Shown: positions 26,427 to 34,726, counted from the first letter of the stretch. The stretch is DNA of 64,000 bases from Streptomyces tubercidicus (GCF_027497495.1 NZ_CP114205.1:1240001-1304000), one strand, 5' to 3'. Notes: generated by a model from the sequence alone, not told the origin. Program-made: numbers and translations.

Positions 26427-26923
26427 CGCGCCCGTCCCCCGGGCCAGGCAGAGGAAGGCACTTCCCGGGAATGCCTTGAACTCGGGGGATTTCAGAGTGT
26501 GTTGAGTGGCAGGGGTCCTGTATGGCTGCTCCCCAGGGCGTCGCGTGGGGGTGCCTTCTTCTAGGTGCGCCGGGCGCCGGGGCGCCGGGGCCCCGGGGCG
26601 CCGGGGGCGCCCAGAGACGGGATGTTCTCGGTGCGCCCCACGTGACGGGACGTTCGCGGTGTGCCCCGTGACGGGATGTTCCCGGTGTGACTGGTGGGAG
26701 GGCTTCCATCAGGGGGCGCCGCGTGGCGGGGCTCCTTCACGTGCTTTGCCCGGCAGGACTCGGTCAGGCGCGTCGCGTGACGGGACTCCTTCAGGTGCGT
26801 TGTGTGGTGGGACTCCTTCAGATGCGAGGCATGGCAGGGCCCGTTCAGGTGCGTTGCGGGGTGGGAGTTCCTCAGGTGAGCCTCGTGGCCGGGGGGGGCG
26901 TAACCGGCGGTTCTGGTTGGTGG
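26427..26923. repeat. Degenerate ~27-bp tandem repeat array
   Basis: This 497-bp gap has no credible gene. From 26729 to 26890 six 27-bp units follow each other exactly in register (starts 26729, 26756, 26783, 26810, 26837, 26864), consensus close to GGACTCCTTCAGGTGCGTTG plus 7 nt. About four further, more diverged units of 26-28 bp with GACGGGATGTTC cores lie at 26612-26720. Because 27 is divisible by three, several frames stay open and give 9-residue repeat peptides; these are most simply artefacts of the repeat. Confidence 0.75.
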
Positions 26924-27733
26924 TTACCAGACGTTGTCTCCTCGGAGGACGGCGTCGGCGCCGCCGTCGAGGAAGATGACCTGGCCGGTGACGTGGGTGT
27001 TCTCCGGGGAGGTCAGCCAGGCGAGCAGTGGGGCGACCTGTTCGGGACGGGCGTGGCCGCGCAGCGGCATGGGGATGCCTGCGTCGACGGCCTTGCGCAC
27101 TTCGGCGTCGGCCAGCATGGGCTCGGTCATGGGGGTCACGGTCGTGCCGGGGGCGACGGCGTTGAGGGGGATGCCGGTGGCGGCCCAGTCGTCGGAGATT
27201 GCCGTACGGCGGAGCCAGCGGGCGATCGCCTGTTTGGAAGCGCCGTAGATTGCGTAGCCCTCGCCCCGGTCGACGGCGGCCTGGGCGGCGGTGACGGCTG
27301 CTTCCTCGTCGCCTGCAAGCGCCGCGTCGACGATGGTCTGGTCGGCCGGGTGGATCGAGGCGACGGACGAGAGCAGGACGGCGCGCGGGTTTGTACCGGC
27401 GGCGAGCAACGGACGCAGCCCTTCGAGGGTGGCGACGACGCCGAAGTAGTTGACGTGGACGGTGCGTGGAACGAACTGGGCGAGGCCGGCGGAGGCGATC
27501 ACGGCATCGAGTCGGCCGCCGGTCAACTCGCGGGCGTGGTCCACCAGTTGTTTGCGGCCGTCGGGGGTGGCGAGGTCTGCGGTGATGTCGGTGCCTTGGA
27601 GGTCGGCCCCTATCACGGTGTGGCCGTGTGCGCGGAGGTGGGCCACGGTGGCCTTGCCTATGCCGGAGGCGGCTCCGGTAACGAGGTACGTACGGGGCGC
27701 GGGCACCGGGGTGGGCTTGGCCGGGGTGGGCAT
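26924..27733 (-). CDS. SDR family oxidoreductase
   Basis: Short-chain dehydrogenase/reductase (269 aa). Classical motifs: cofactor loop TGAASGIGKA near residue 19, a conserved acidic residue in GADLQGTDITADL, SAGLA in place of NNAG, the catalytic YGASK (Tyr-x-x-x-Lys) near residue 167, and AVAPGTTVTPM. The Asp after the second strand suggests NAD(H) rather than NADP(H). It is divergent from a TetR regulator with two palindromes between them, which is the usual arrangement for a TetR controlling a neighbouring reductase. Substrate unknown. Confidence 0.92.
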   Translation of the reverse strand: MPTPAKPTPVPAPRTYLVTGAASGIGKATVAHLRAHGHTVIGADLQGTDITADLATPDGRKQLVDHARELTGGRLDAVIASAGLAQFVPRTVHVNYFGVVATLEGLRPLLAAGTNPRAVLLSSVASIHPADQTIVDAALAGDEEAAVTAAQAAVDRGEGYAIYGASKQAIARWLRRTAISDDWAATGIPLNAVAPGTTVTPMTEPMLADAEVRKAVDAGIPMPLRGHARPEQVAPLLAWLTSPENTHVTGQVIFLDGGADAVLRGDNVW

Positions 27734-28182
27734 GGTCGGCTCCTTTGCTGACGCGTCGTGGTTCGGGTTCTGGTGCGGGTTTCGGGTTCTTGCTCTGATT
27801 CTGGTTCCGGTGCTGGTTCGATCGGTTCGGGATCGGTGCAGGTGCTGGTTCAGGTTCCCGTGCCGGTTCGTGTGGTGTGACGTTCTGGTCGGGGGCGGGT
27901 GGCCGTCGACGCCTGTTCGTCGATGGCGTCGGGTCGGTGCGGTGTGTGCCGTGCGCGTGCGGCGCTCGGCGTCGGTGTGGGCGACACCGTCGGCATGGGG
28001 GGGCGGGGCGAAGTGGGCATCGGGAGGGCGCCGTCGATGGTCAGGCGTTTGGCGGTGTGGGCGGTGTGGGCGGTGTGGGCGGTGTCAACATAGCTGATTT
28101 TTGGCATGATGTGTCATGCGGCTTGTCTGTGACAAGAATTGGTTGCTGGTAGATAGGACGGGCACACGACCAGGAGGGGCGG
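27734..28182. promoter_or_regulatory. SDR/tetR divergent region: short repeats and two palindromes
   Basis: A 449-bp gene-free region. The SDR-proximal half is a loose run of GGTTC/GGTGC words. At 28051-28086 the 9-bp unit GGCGGTGTG repeats four times (last copy with one change). Near the TetR gene are two perfect inverted repeats: GCATGA-TGTG-TCATGC (28104-28119) and CTTGTC-TGT-GACAAG (28122-28136). The second, 15 bp with a 3-bp centre, is the size expected for a TetR operator. Confidence 0.6.
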
Positions 28183-28785
28183 ATGACGGCAGCGCGAGGC
28201 AGACCATCGTTGACCGAGCGGCGGCGGCAGGAGACCCGGCTGGAGATCGCCGAGACTGCGGCGACGCTGTTTTCGGAGCAGGGGTATGAGGAGACGACGG
28301 TCGAGGACATCGCGTCGGGGGCCGGTATCTCGTTGCGCACCTTCTACCGCTACTGCGCGGCGAAGGAGGATGCGCTGACGCCCGTCATGACATCCAGCGT
28401 CGGCGTGCTCGTCGAGGAGCTGGCCGGGCGCCCCGTCGATGAACCGCTGAGCAGCGCGGTGCAGGCGTCGTTCACCTCGTCGGCCTCGGCCCGGCGGCTC
28501 GCGGACCCTGACCAGGTCCGCCGACTGATCCGGGTCATGGGTACCGTCCCGGCCATTCGGATGCGGTGGCTCGCGGCGGGCCGGGAGATGCAGGACCAGT
28601 TGGTGCCGGTGCTCGCGGCGCGCAAGGAGGCGCCGGAGGACAGCATGGAGGTACGGCTGCTGGCCTGCGCGTTGCTCGATGCGATCAGCGTTGCCATGGA
28701 GCACTGGGCCTGGCAGGACGAACCGGAGGACATGGCGGAGCTGACCCACCGGGCACTGCGTTATCTGCGCATCGACGAGTTGTAG
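28183..28785 (+). CDS. TetR/AcrR family transcriptional regulator
   Basis: Repressor of 200 aa. The DNA-binding helices are ETRLEIAETAATLFSEQGYE and TTVEDIASGAGISLRTFYRY, followed by the AAKEDAL motif at residues 58-65. The C-terminal ligand domain is all helical and not assigned to a ligand class. A strong AGGAGG ribosome site precedes the ATG at 28183. Divergent position and two palindromes 47-80 bp upstream suggest it represses itself and the SDR gene. Confidence 0.92.
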   Translation: MTAARGRPSLTERRRQETRLEIAETAATLFSEQGYEETTVEDIASGAGISLRTFYRYCAAKEDALTPVMTSSVGVLVEELAGRPVDEPLSSAVQASFTSSASARRLADPDQVRRLIRVMGTVPAIRMRWLAAGREMQDQLVPVLAARKEAPEDSMEVRLLACALLDAISVAMEHWAWQDEPEDMAELTHRALRYLRIDEL

Positions 28786-28798
28786 CAGCCCGGCCGAC

Positions 28799-29043
28799 CC
28801 GGCGTGGATCCGGTTGGTCCGGCGCGGGCCAGTTGGCTCGGCGCGGTCCCGGCTGGCCCGGCCCCGGTCCCAGCTCACCCGGCACGGTTCCAACCGACCC
28901 AGCGCGGCTCCAGCTCACCCGGCGCGGCCCCGGCTGCCCCGGCCCCGATTCCGGCTCGCCCAGCGCGCTCTCGGCTGGCCCGGCCCCGGTTCCGGCTTGC
29001 CCGGCGCCGTTCCGGTTTGGCCCGGCGCGGTTCGGCTCGCGCC
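28799..29043. repeat. Degenerate ~20-bp tandem repeat array
   Basis: About twelve copies of a 20-21 bp unit, consensus near CCGGCGCGGTTCCGGCTGGC, follow the TetR stop. Units keep phase well (first eight exactly 20 bp) while drifting in sequence. The ORFs crossing it encode Pro/Ala/Arg-rich low-complexity chains and are not credible. The rest of the gap to 29199 holds the upstream region of the small secreted protein. Confidence 0.7.
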
Positions 29044-29199
29044 GCCCTGTGCCGAAAGGGTTGCTGGTATGTAGCGCTTGTGTCCCTGTGTGGCCCCCGG
29101 GGCTGATTTCCATTGGGTGGGTATGGACAATGGGGAATGAACGTGCGAACACGGTAGGGGTTCGCGGGGGATTTCTAGGTTTTCGACGGGGGAGATCAC

Positions 29200-29511
29200 G
29201 TGCGGAAGATCATCGCCATAGCACTGGCAACTGTGGCGTGCAGCGCCTCGTTGACCCTGGCCACCACCTCGGAAGCGGCCGCTGCGGGCGGGGCGCCGCA
29301 GTGTGTGAAGGTGCGGAAGTACTTCAACAAGGGGCACCGGCGTTACGTACGGCTGTCGAATTTGTGCACTCAGCGGACCTCGTGTTTCACCATTGTCGTC
29401 CCGCATCAGCGCGACCCCCATGGCAGCCTCCCCAAGGGGGCGACCAAGAATGTCCGCTATGGGACGACCGGGGCGCCTCGGGCTCTGTTCGTGAAGAACA
29501 TTTCCTGCTGA
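29200..29511 (+). CDS. Small secreted Cys-containing protein, unknown function
   Basis: A 103-aa exported protein. The GTG start has GGGGGA six nt upstream. Residues 1-28 are a clear Sec signal peptide (MRKIIAIALATVACSASLTL, then a Thr/Ser stretch and Ala-rich cleavage site). The mature part (about 75 residues) is basic with four Cys (QCVKV, NLCTQ, SCFTI and the C-terminal SC) suited to two disulfides, and alternating Val/Tyr patterns that suggest a small beta-sandwich. It resembles in style other small Streptomyces secreted proteins with a C...YV.V.N.C pattern, but I cannot name a family. It stands alone between two minisatellite-like arrays. Confidence 0.75.
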   Translation: MRKIIAIALATVACSASLTLATTSEAAAAGGAPQCVKVRKYFNKGHRRYVRLSNLCTQRTSCFTIVVPHQRDPHGSLPKGATKNVRYGTTGAPRALFVKNISC

Positions 29512-29566
29512 GCAGTCGCGGTAAGCACGGGTAACACGAGTAACACGGGTGAGGAGCCGGGGGGAG

Positions 29567-30184
29567 TCAGGGGCGTACGGCGATGCCGTCCAGGACCATT
29601 GAGAGGTATTGGCGGGCGATTTCCTCGGGGGTGTGCTGCCCGCCCGGTCGGTACCAGCTCGCCGCTACCCAGACGGTGTCGCGGACGAAGCGGTAGGTGA
29701 GCCGGATGTCGAGGTCCGCGCGGAACACCCCGTCGGCCACGCCGCGCTGCAGGGTGCCCAGCCAGGCCGTCTTGAATTTCTGCTGGGAGTCGGCGAGATA
29801 GCCGAAGCGGGGCTGAGCGGCGAGGTGCTTGGACTCCTTCTGGTAGATGGCGACGGCCGCGCGGTGCCGGTCGATTTCCCGGAAGGACTCGGTGACCAGG
29901 GCCTCGATGGTTTCCCTGGGGCCGAGGCCGGCGGCGAGTACGGCGTCGTAGCCGTCCCACAGCTCGGTCAGGAAGCTGGACAGGATCTCGTCCAGCATCG
30001 ATTCCTTCGAATCGAAGTGGTAGTAGAGGCTGCCCGCGAGCATGCCGGCTTCGTCCGCGATACGGCGGACGGTGGTGGCGTTGTAGCCGTGTGCGGCGAA
30101 GACCTCCGCCGCGATGGTGAGCAGTTCGCGGCGACGCTCGGGCGAGGCGCTCGCGGTCGTCGTCTTCTTTTTGGCGGCTGGCAC
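29567..30184 (-). CDS. TetR/AcrR family transcriptional regulator
   Basis: Repressor of 205 aa. Helix-turn-helix: RRRELLTIAAEVFAAHGYNA, TTVRRIADEAGMLAGSLYYH, then FDSKESMLDEIL. This HTH and the following ELWDGYDAVLAAGLGPRE segment resemble the KstR2-like branch, whose members respond to acyl-CoA ligands; the ligand here is not known. The GTG start at 30184 is the most plausible because everything upstream in frame is repeat-derived Gly/Arg sequence. It is divergent from a FUSC transporter gene, with an 18-bp palindrome between them. Confidence 0.88.
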   Translation of the reverse strand: MPAAKKKTTTASASPERRRELLTIAAEVFAAHGYNATTVRRIADEAGMLAGSLYYHFDSKESMLDEILSSFLTELWDGYDAVLAAGLGPRETIEALVTESFREIDRHRAAVAIYQKESKHLAAQPRFGYLADSQQKFKTAWLGTLQRGVADGVFRADLDIRLTYRFVRDTVWVAASWYRPGGQHTPEEIARQYLSMVLDGIAVRP

Positions 30185-30204
30185 CCGGACATTGTCACCC
30201 TGGT

Positions 30205-30300
30205 CACCTCCGGCCGGATGCCTGCACCTCCGGCCAGCGCCTGCACCTACGGCCAGCGCCCTCACCTCCGGCCGGGTGCCTGCACCTCCGGCCGGCCCCG
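30205..30300. repeat. Five ~19-bp tandem repeats in the tetR/FUSC promoter region
   Basis: Units starting CACCTCCGGCC (one with CACCTACGG) occur at 30205, 30225, 30244, 30263 and 30283, each 18-20 bp. They begin 20 bp from the TetR start codon and end before the palindrome near 30.41 kb. Confidence 0.7.
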
Positions 30301-30407
30301 CCTCCGGCCATCCGCCTCCCCCGCCCGCTCGCCGTCGCCGCCCCCGCATATCGGCCACCCACCCCACCTGCCGCCCCTCCCACCTCTCGCCCGCCCTGCC
30401 GCGCGAG

Positions 30408-30443
30408 TATTTCACTAGTAAAACACCTGCTAACCTTCTCCCT
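30408..30443. promoter_or_regulatory. TetR operator candidate and leaderless FUSC promoter
   Basis: TATTTCACTAGTAAAACA (30408-30425) is an imperfect 18-bp palindrome centred on ACTAGT. TAACCT (30431-30436) follows and sits seven nt before the ATG at 30444, a -10 box at leaderless spacing. A repressor on the palindrome would cover the -35 to -10 region. The site is strikingly AT-rich for this window. Confidence 0.6.
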
Positions 30444-32417
30444 ATGGGGAAACACGCCAAACCCTCCAGAAAGAGCGCGAACCAGGCTCCTGGCCGCGTA
30501 GTGCGAGCTCGTCCCCTGGCCGTCAGGAGTGCCGTGCGGCTGCGTCGGCCCGTCGATATCTGGCATAAACCGGCGCTCAGCGCGCTGGTGGCTCTGGCGG
30601 TGCCCGACCTTGCGCTGTACGGGCTGGGGCGGCTGGATTTGATCCTTTACACCTCGGCCGGGGCGATGTGTGCCCTGTACGCGCACGGTCTGCCGTATGC
30701 GGCGCGCGCCCGCACGCTGCCGTGGGTGGTGGCCGGCATGGTGGCGAGCCTCGGTGTCGCGTTGACCGCCGCGTCGCTGATCGCCTCGACCGCGCTGCTG
30801 GTCGTGTGTGCCTCGCTGGTTGCGGCGGTCCACAAGGTGGTCTGTGACGCGACGCGTATCGGCCCGCCGGGCAACGTCATCCTGACCTTTATCGCCGCGT
30901 CGGCGTTCTTCGTGCCGCAGCGGCTCGGGCAGGTGCCCCTGCACCTATCGCTGGCGCTCGGCACCGGGGCCCTCGCCTGGCTGGTCTGTATGGCTCCGGC
31001 GCTGGTACGGCCGCGGGGGCCGGAGCGGATCGTTGTCGCCCGCGCGTTGGAGGCCGCCGCGGGGCTGCTGCGTACGGAGGCGGGTACCGGCGGCGGCGCA
31101 CCGGTCGGGGTGGCGCATGCCCGCCATGCCGCCGCGGCCGCGGTGAACGCCGCCTGGCACACGCTGTTCCTGGTCCCGGCCCGCACCGCGGCGGCGTCCG
31201 CGGCACGTGCCGGGCTCGAACGGCTGCTGGTGCGCGCCGAGTCGGCGTTGGGGGGTACGGGGAACGCCGCCCTCGACGGGGTGGCCGCCGAGCCCGCACC
31301 GTACGAAGCCCGGCTCGCCGAAGCCGAAGCCGAAGCCGAAGTCGAAGTCGGACCCGGGGCCGGAGCCGAAGCCGAGCCCGGAGCCGAAGTCGAGCCCGGC
31401 GCCGAGGCCGACCGGCTCGTCGGCTGGGCGCGGGAACTGCGCAGCGGGCGGCCGCTGCCGAAGGTGACACTCTCCAGAGCACAGGCCGACGAGCTCGCGG
31501 GCGTCGCAGCGGAGCTGGCGGGCATCGCAGCAAAGCCGACCGGCATCGCAGCGGAGACGGCAAGCGTCACCGAGAAGTCGGCAGGCGTCGCCGCGGAGGC
31601 ACCAGCACCGCGGCGGCCCGCGCCCGGTCGTCCGGGCGGGGTGCGGGCGGTGCTCACCCGGCTGGCGCCCGGATCGCCGCTGCTGCCTATTGGCGCGCGG
31701 GTTGCCGTGGGGTGTGTGCTGGCGGGCTGGGCGTCGATGGGCGTCGGGGTCGGGCATCCGTATTGGGCCGTGGTCTCGGCGGCGTCCATCTACCAGGCCA
31801 ATACGACGCTCTCCTGGCAGCGGGCACTGCAACGCACCCTCGGCAATCTGCTCGGGCTGCTCCTCTACACCGCGCTGCTGCCGCTGGTGCACCTCGGACC
31901 ACTCGCCATGATCGCGCTCGCGCTGGCCTGCCAGTTCGGCGCGGAGGCCGGTATCACGCGTAACTACTGGCTTGGTTCGGTGTGTGTCACCCCGATGGCA
32001 CTGCTGCTGACCGAATTCGGTAGCCGCGTGCCGGCGACGACACTGATCGCCGACCGCTGGCTCGACACCGTGGTGGGCGTGGCGGTGGGCCTGGCCTGCT
32101 GTGTCCTGGTCACCAACCGGCGTGCGGCGGACCGTATCGAGGCCGTATTGGGGCGGGTCGCGGCTGCGGAGGCCTTCGCGTCCCGGCTGCTCGCGGAGGC
32201 ACCGGCGGCCGGTGTTGACGAGGCCCGGGAAATCGGCTGGGCCCGCGACCGGCTGGCGGGGTGTCTGGTCGAGCTGCGGGAGGCCGTGGAGGTCTCGGCC
32301 GGTGAGTGGTGGCAGCGCGGCCTTCCGGAGGAGCGGATCGCCCACGCCGAACAGCGGGGTCATCAGGCGCTGGCGGGTCTCGTCCGGCGGCTCTCGACAC
32401 CGGCACTGGCCGCCTGA
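30444..32417 (+). CDS. FUSC family membrane protein (fusaric-acid-resistance-like)
   Basis: Inner-membrane protein of 657 aa in the FUSC/aromatic-acid exporter group. Two halves, each with several membrane spans: residues 30-180 (LSALVALAVPDLALYG, LVVCASLVAAVHKVV, TFIAASAFFVP) and about 400-560 (GARVAVGCVLAGWASMGVGV, HPYWAVVSAASIYQANTTLS, the RTLGNLLGLLLYTALLPL block). HPYWA with the following polar loop and LQRTLGN is the FUSC signature. Between the halves lies an Ala/Glu-rich low-complexity loop (near residues 285-320) made of repeated AE/VE/PGAE units. Likely exports aromatic or other toxic acids; divergent from a TetR regulator and followed by a MarR regulator. Confidence 0.87.
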   Translation: MGKHAKPSRKSANQAPGRVVRARPLAVRSAVRLRRPVDIWHKPALSALVALAVPDLALYGLGRLDLILYTSAGAMCALYAHGLPYAARARTLPWVVAGMVASLGVALTAASLIASTALLVVCASLVAAVHKVVCDATRIGPPGNVILTFIAASAFFVPQRLGQVPLHLSLALGTGALAWLVCMAPALVRPRGPERIVVARALEAAAGLLRTEAGTGGGAPVGVAHARHAAAAAVNAAWHTLFLVPARTAAASAARAGLERLLVRAESALGGTGNAALDGVAAEPAPYEARLAEAEAEAEVEVGPGAGAEAEPGAEVEPGAEADRLVGWARELRSGRPLPKVTLSRAQADELAGVAAELAGIAAKPTGIAAETASVTEKSAGVAAEAPAPRRPAPGRPGGVRAVLTRLAPGSPLLPIGARVAVGCVLAGWASMGVGVGHPYWAVVSAASIYQANTTLSWQRALQRTLGNLLGLLLYTALLPLVHLGPLAMIALALACQFGAEAGITRNYWLGSVCVTPMALLLTEFGSRVPATTLIADRWLDTVVGVAVGLACCVLVTNRRAADRIEAVLGRVAAAEAFASRLLAEAPAAGVDEAREIGWARDRLAGCLVELREAVEVSAGEWWQRGLPEERIAHAEQRGHQALAGLVRRLSTPALAA

Positions 32418-32468
32418 CCCATACGCCCGCCCGGCGCCGTACGGCAGGCACAATTGGGGGCTTACGGC

Positions 32469-32996
32469 ATGGCCGAGAGGAGACTGCGGGTGACCGAGGA
32501 CATCGTCGCGGGGGTGCTGCGCCAGTGGCAGCAGGTGCACCCCGGGCTGGACACCGGCCCGATGGCGGTGATCGGGCGGCTCAACCGGTGTTCCGCGCTG
32601 CTTCAGCAGGCGGCGGACGCGCCGCTGCGGAGGGCCGGGCTCACCCGGCCCGAGTTCGACATCCTCGGCACCTTGCGCCGGATGGACCGCGAACTGACCC
32701 CCGGGCGGGTGGCCCGCGAGACCTTCGCCTCCGGTGCGGCGGTCACCAAACGCGTACGGCAGTTGGAGGAGCGCGGGCTGATCGCCCGCCGCCCGGACGA
32801 CCGGGACCGCCGGGTCAGCCATCTCTCGCTCACCGACGAGGGGCGCGAAACCATTGACCGGCTGCTGCCCGAACAGCTGCGGTACGAGGCGTCGTTGCTC
32901 GACGGCATCGGCGAGCAGCGGCAGGAGGAACTCTCCACGGGGCTGAGCGAGTTGCTGGTGATTTTGGAAGGTCGGCTCGGCAGCCTGCTGGACTGA
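32469..32996 (+). CDS. MarR family transcriptional regulator
   Basis: Winged-helix dimeric regulator (175 aa). The recognition region reads GLTRPEFDILGTLRRMDRE, TPGRVARETFASGAAVTKRVRQLEERG with the basic wing RRPDDRDRRVSHLSLTDEGRE, all canonical. ATG at 32469 has a GGGGG stretch 8 nt upstream; GTG at 32490 with GGAG upstream is an alternative. It follows the FUSC gene by 51 bp on the same strand, so it may be co-transcribed and sense the exported aromatic compound, as many MarR proteins do. Confidence 0.92.
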   Translation: MAERRLRVTEDIVAGVLRQWQQVHPGLDTGPMAVIGRLNRCSALLQQAADAPLRRAGLTRPEFDILGTLRRMDRELTPGRVARETFASGAAVTKRVRQLEERGLIARRPDDRDRRVSHLSLTDEGRETIDRLLPEQLRYEASLLDGIGEQRQEELSTGLSELLVILEGRLGSLLD

Positions 32997-33066
32997 GGCC
33001 GGCGGCGGTCCCGCCACCTCCACAGCACCCGCCGTCCCTCCCCCCGCCCACCGGCTCAGCCCGCCC

Positions 33067-34362
33067 TCACGGCTCCAGTCGTGCGATCCGCCCCTGTTCG
33101 CCCGCGGCCCAGCAGCCCAGGTCGGGGGCGCAGTCGACGGTGTCGTACGAGCCGTTGTCGAAGGTGTGCCAGGTGCGGCCGCCGTCGAAGGTCAAATCAC
33201 TGCCCGTCGGACCGACTGCCAGGGCGAGGCGGCGGGAGTGCGGGAACCAGGCGGCGCCGGAGCGGTACGCCGTCGGGGGTTCGGCGGCCGGTGTCCAGGT
33301 GGTACCGGCGTCGTCGCTGACCGCGGCGGCGTGGGGTGAGGGCCGGCCGGGGCGGTAGTCGCCGCCGACCGCGAGGGCGTGGCCGCGGTCGCGGACGGCG
33401 AGCGCGAAGACGCCGCGCGCGGGGTCGCCCGCGGGCAGCGGGGTGTCGGCGACCGACCAGGTACGGCCGCGGTCGGTGGTGTGCAGGACGCGGGAGGTGG
33501 CCGCGCCGCCGGTCGCGATCCAGGCGTCCCGGCTGCCGGAGGAGACCAGGCACTGGCCACTGGCGGCGAACGCGGCCTCGCCCTGCTGGGCCGGTGGCAT
33601 GCCGGCCGACGGCAGTACCCGCCAACTGCGGCCGCCGTCCCCGGTGGACAGGATGCGGTACTTGCCGTCTACGGGGTCGCTGAGCGCGATGCCGTGCCGC
33701 CGGTCGAAGAAGGTCAGGCAGTCGTAGAAGGCTTGCGGGTCGGGGTTGCGGAAGCTTTCGGTCCAGGTGGCGCCCGCGTCATCGGTACGGAAGACGCGCG
33801 AGGCCGCCCCCTCCCCGATCGCGAGGACGACCGCGCGGCGCGCGTCGAACGCCTCGATGTCGCGGAACTCCAGCGCCCCGGCGCCGGGTGGGGAGATGTT
33901 GCTCCAGTGCCTGCCGCCGTCGTGGGTGCGCAGCACGGTTCCGGCCGTGCCGGCGACCCAGGCGATTGTACGGCTGACGGCGGCCAGGCCGCGGAAGCGG
34001 GCGGTGCTGCCGCTGTCCTTGAGCCGCCAGCCGGCGTGCGGGGTGGTGAGCGAGGCCGCCGACAGCGGATCACGGGCCGGGGTGTGCGCCGGGGTGTGCG
34101 TCGACTCGGAGGAGGTCGGGGAAGCGGTCGCGTCCGTGGGCGCGTTCGCCGGCCGGGCCATGGCTACGGGGCCGGCCGCGAGCGTGGCGAGGGCCGCCAC
34201 ACCGGCCGTGAGGACCACCCGGCGCCCGGCGCCGCGCGGCCGCAGCCCCAGGCCCGTCCCGCGGCCCGCGCCACGCCCCGTCCCCCAGACCGTCCACCGG
34301 CCGCCCTCACGCCCCGTCCCCCAATTCGACCCCATACGCAAGAAACGCCCCAAGCGCCGCAT
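33067..34362 (-). CDS. Secreted BNR/Ycf48-like beta-propeller protein
   Basis: Exported protein of 431 aa. After a basic N-terminus there is GRRVVLTAGVAALATLAAG (residues about 46-64), an export signal with a twin Arg; whether Tat or Sec is uncertain. The mature part is a beta-propeller built from sialidase-type Asp-box repeats: THDGGRHWSNI, TDDAGATWTES, TGDGGRSWRVL, TTDRGRTWSVA, SDDAGTTWTPA and FDGGRTWHTF, six blades. This form resembles Ycf48/photosystem-assembly-like and oxidoreductase-annotated propellers rather than true sialidases, since no sialidase active-site block is seen. Function in the envelope unknown. Confidence 0.85.
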   Translation of the reverse strand: MRRLGRFLRMGSNWGTGREGGRWTVWGTGRGAGRGTGLGLRPRGAGRRVVLTAGVAALATLAAGPVAMARPANAPTDATASPTSSESTHTPAHTPARDPLSAASLTTPHAGWRLKDSGSTARFRGLAAVSRTIAWVAGTAGTVLRTHDGGRHWSNISPPGAGALEFRDIEAFDARRAVVLAIGEGAASRVFRTDDAGATWTESFRNPDPQAFYDCLTFFDRRHGIALSDPVDGKYRILSTGDGGRSWRVLPSAGMPPAQQGEAAFAASGQCLVSSGSRDAWIATGGAATSRVLHTTDRGRTWSVADTPLPAGDPARGVFALAVRDRGHALAVGGDYRPGRPSPHAAAVSDDAGTTWTPAAEPPTAYRSGAAWFPHSRRLALAVGPTGSDLTFDGGRTWHTFDNGSYDTVDCAPDLGCWAAGEQGRIARLEP

Positions 34363-34726
34363 TTACCCCCACCCCGCTCCGGTTTTGACCTGGAAGCTAG
34401 CCCAGCCCCACCACCCCGTCCAGACCGCGGCGCATCACCACTCACCACCACCTGACACCCCGCCACTCATTACTGCCCGCACCCTCGAATAAGCCCTCAG
34501 TGGCCGCCCGGCCGCGACCGCCACACACCAACACCCCTGACGGAGCGTCAAGTTGAGCCCGCAATACCCAATACCGAGCCGCAGCCACCCAACAAAGAGG
34601 GCAAATGCGTACATTCAAAGGCCCGTGATGCAGGTCACATGGGAATCCAATGCACCTGGCGCGATGGCCCGTGCGTCTTAGTGGTCGAAGAGTCAATCAA
34701 CCGCACCGCATACAAGGGAGCCGGCG
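34363..34726. promoter_or_regulatory. Divergent region with a Crp-type site before the SsgA-like gene
   Basis: A 364-bp gene-free stretch. At 34625-34638 the sequence GTGATGCAGGTCAC fits the Streptomyces Crp motif GTG-N6-GNCAC as I recall it and the general GTGA-N6-TCAC form; it lies about 90 bp before the SsgA-like start. Nothing else supported. Confidence 0.5.

Noticed and set aside
26506..26979. 157-aa and overlapping frames with 9-residue repeats
   Set aside because: Several frames are open because the DNA repeat period is 27 bp; no start signals or homology; treated as a DNA repeat.
28804..29106. Pro/Ala/Arg-rich frames after the TetR gene
   Set aside because: Low-complexity products of the 20-bp tandem array.
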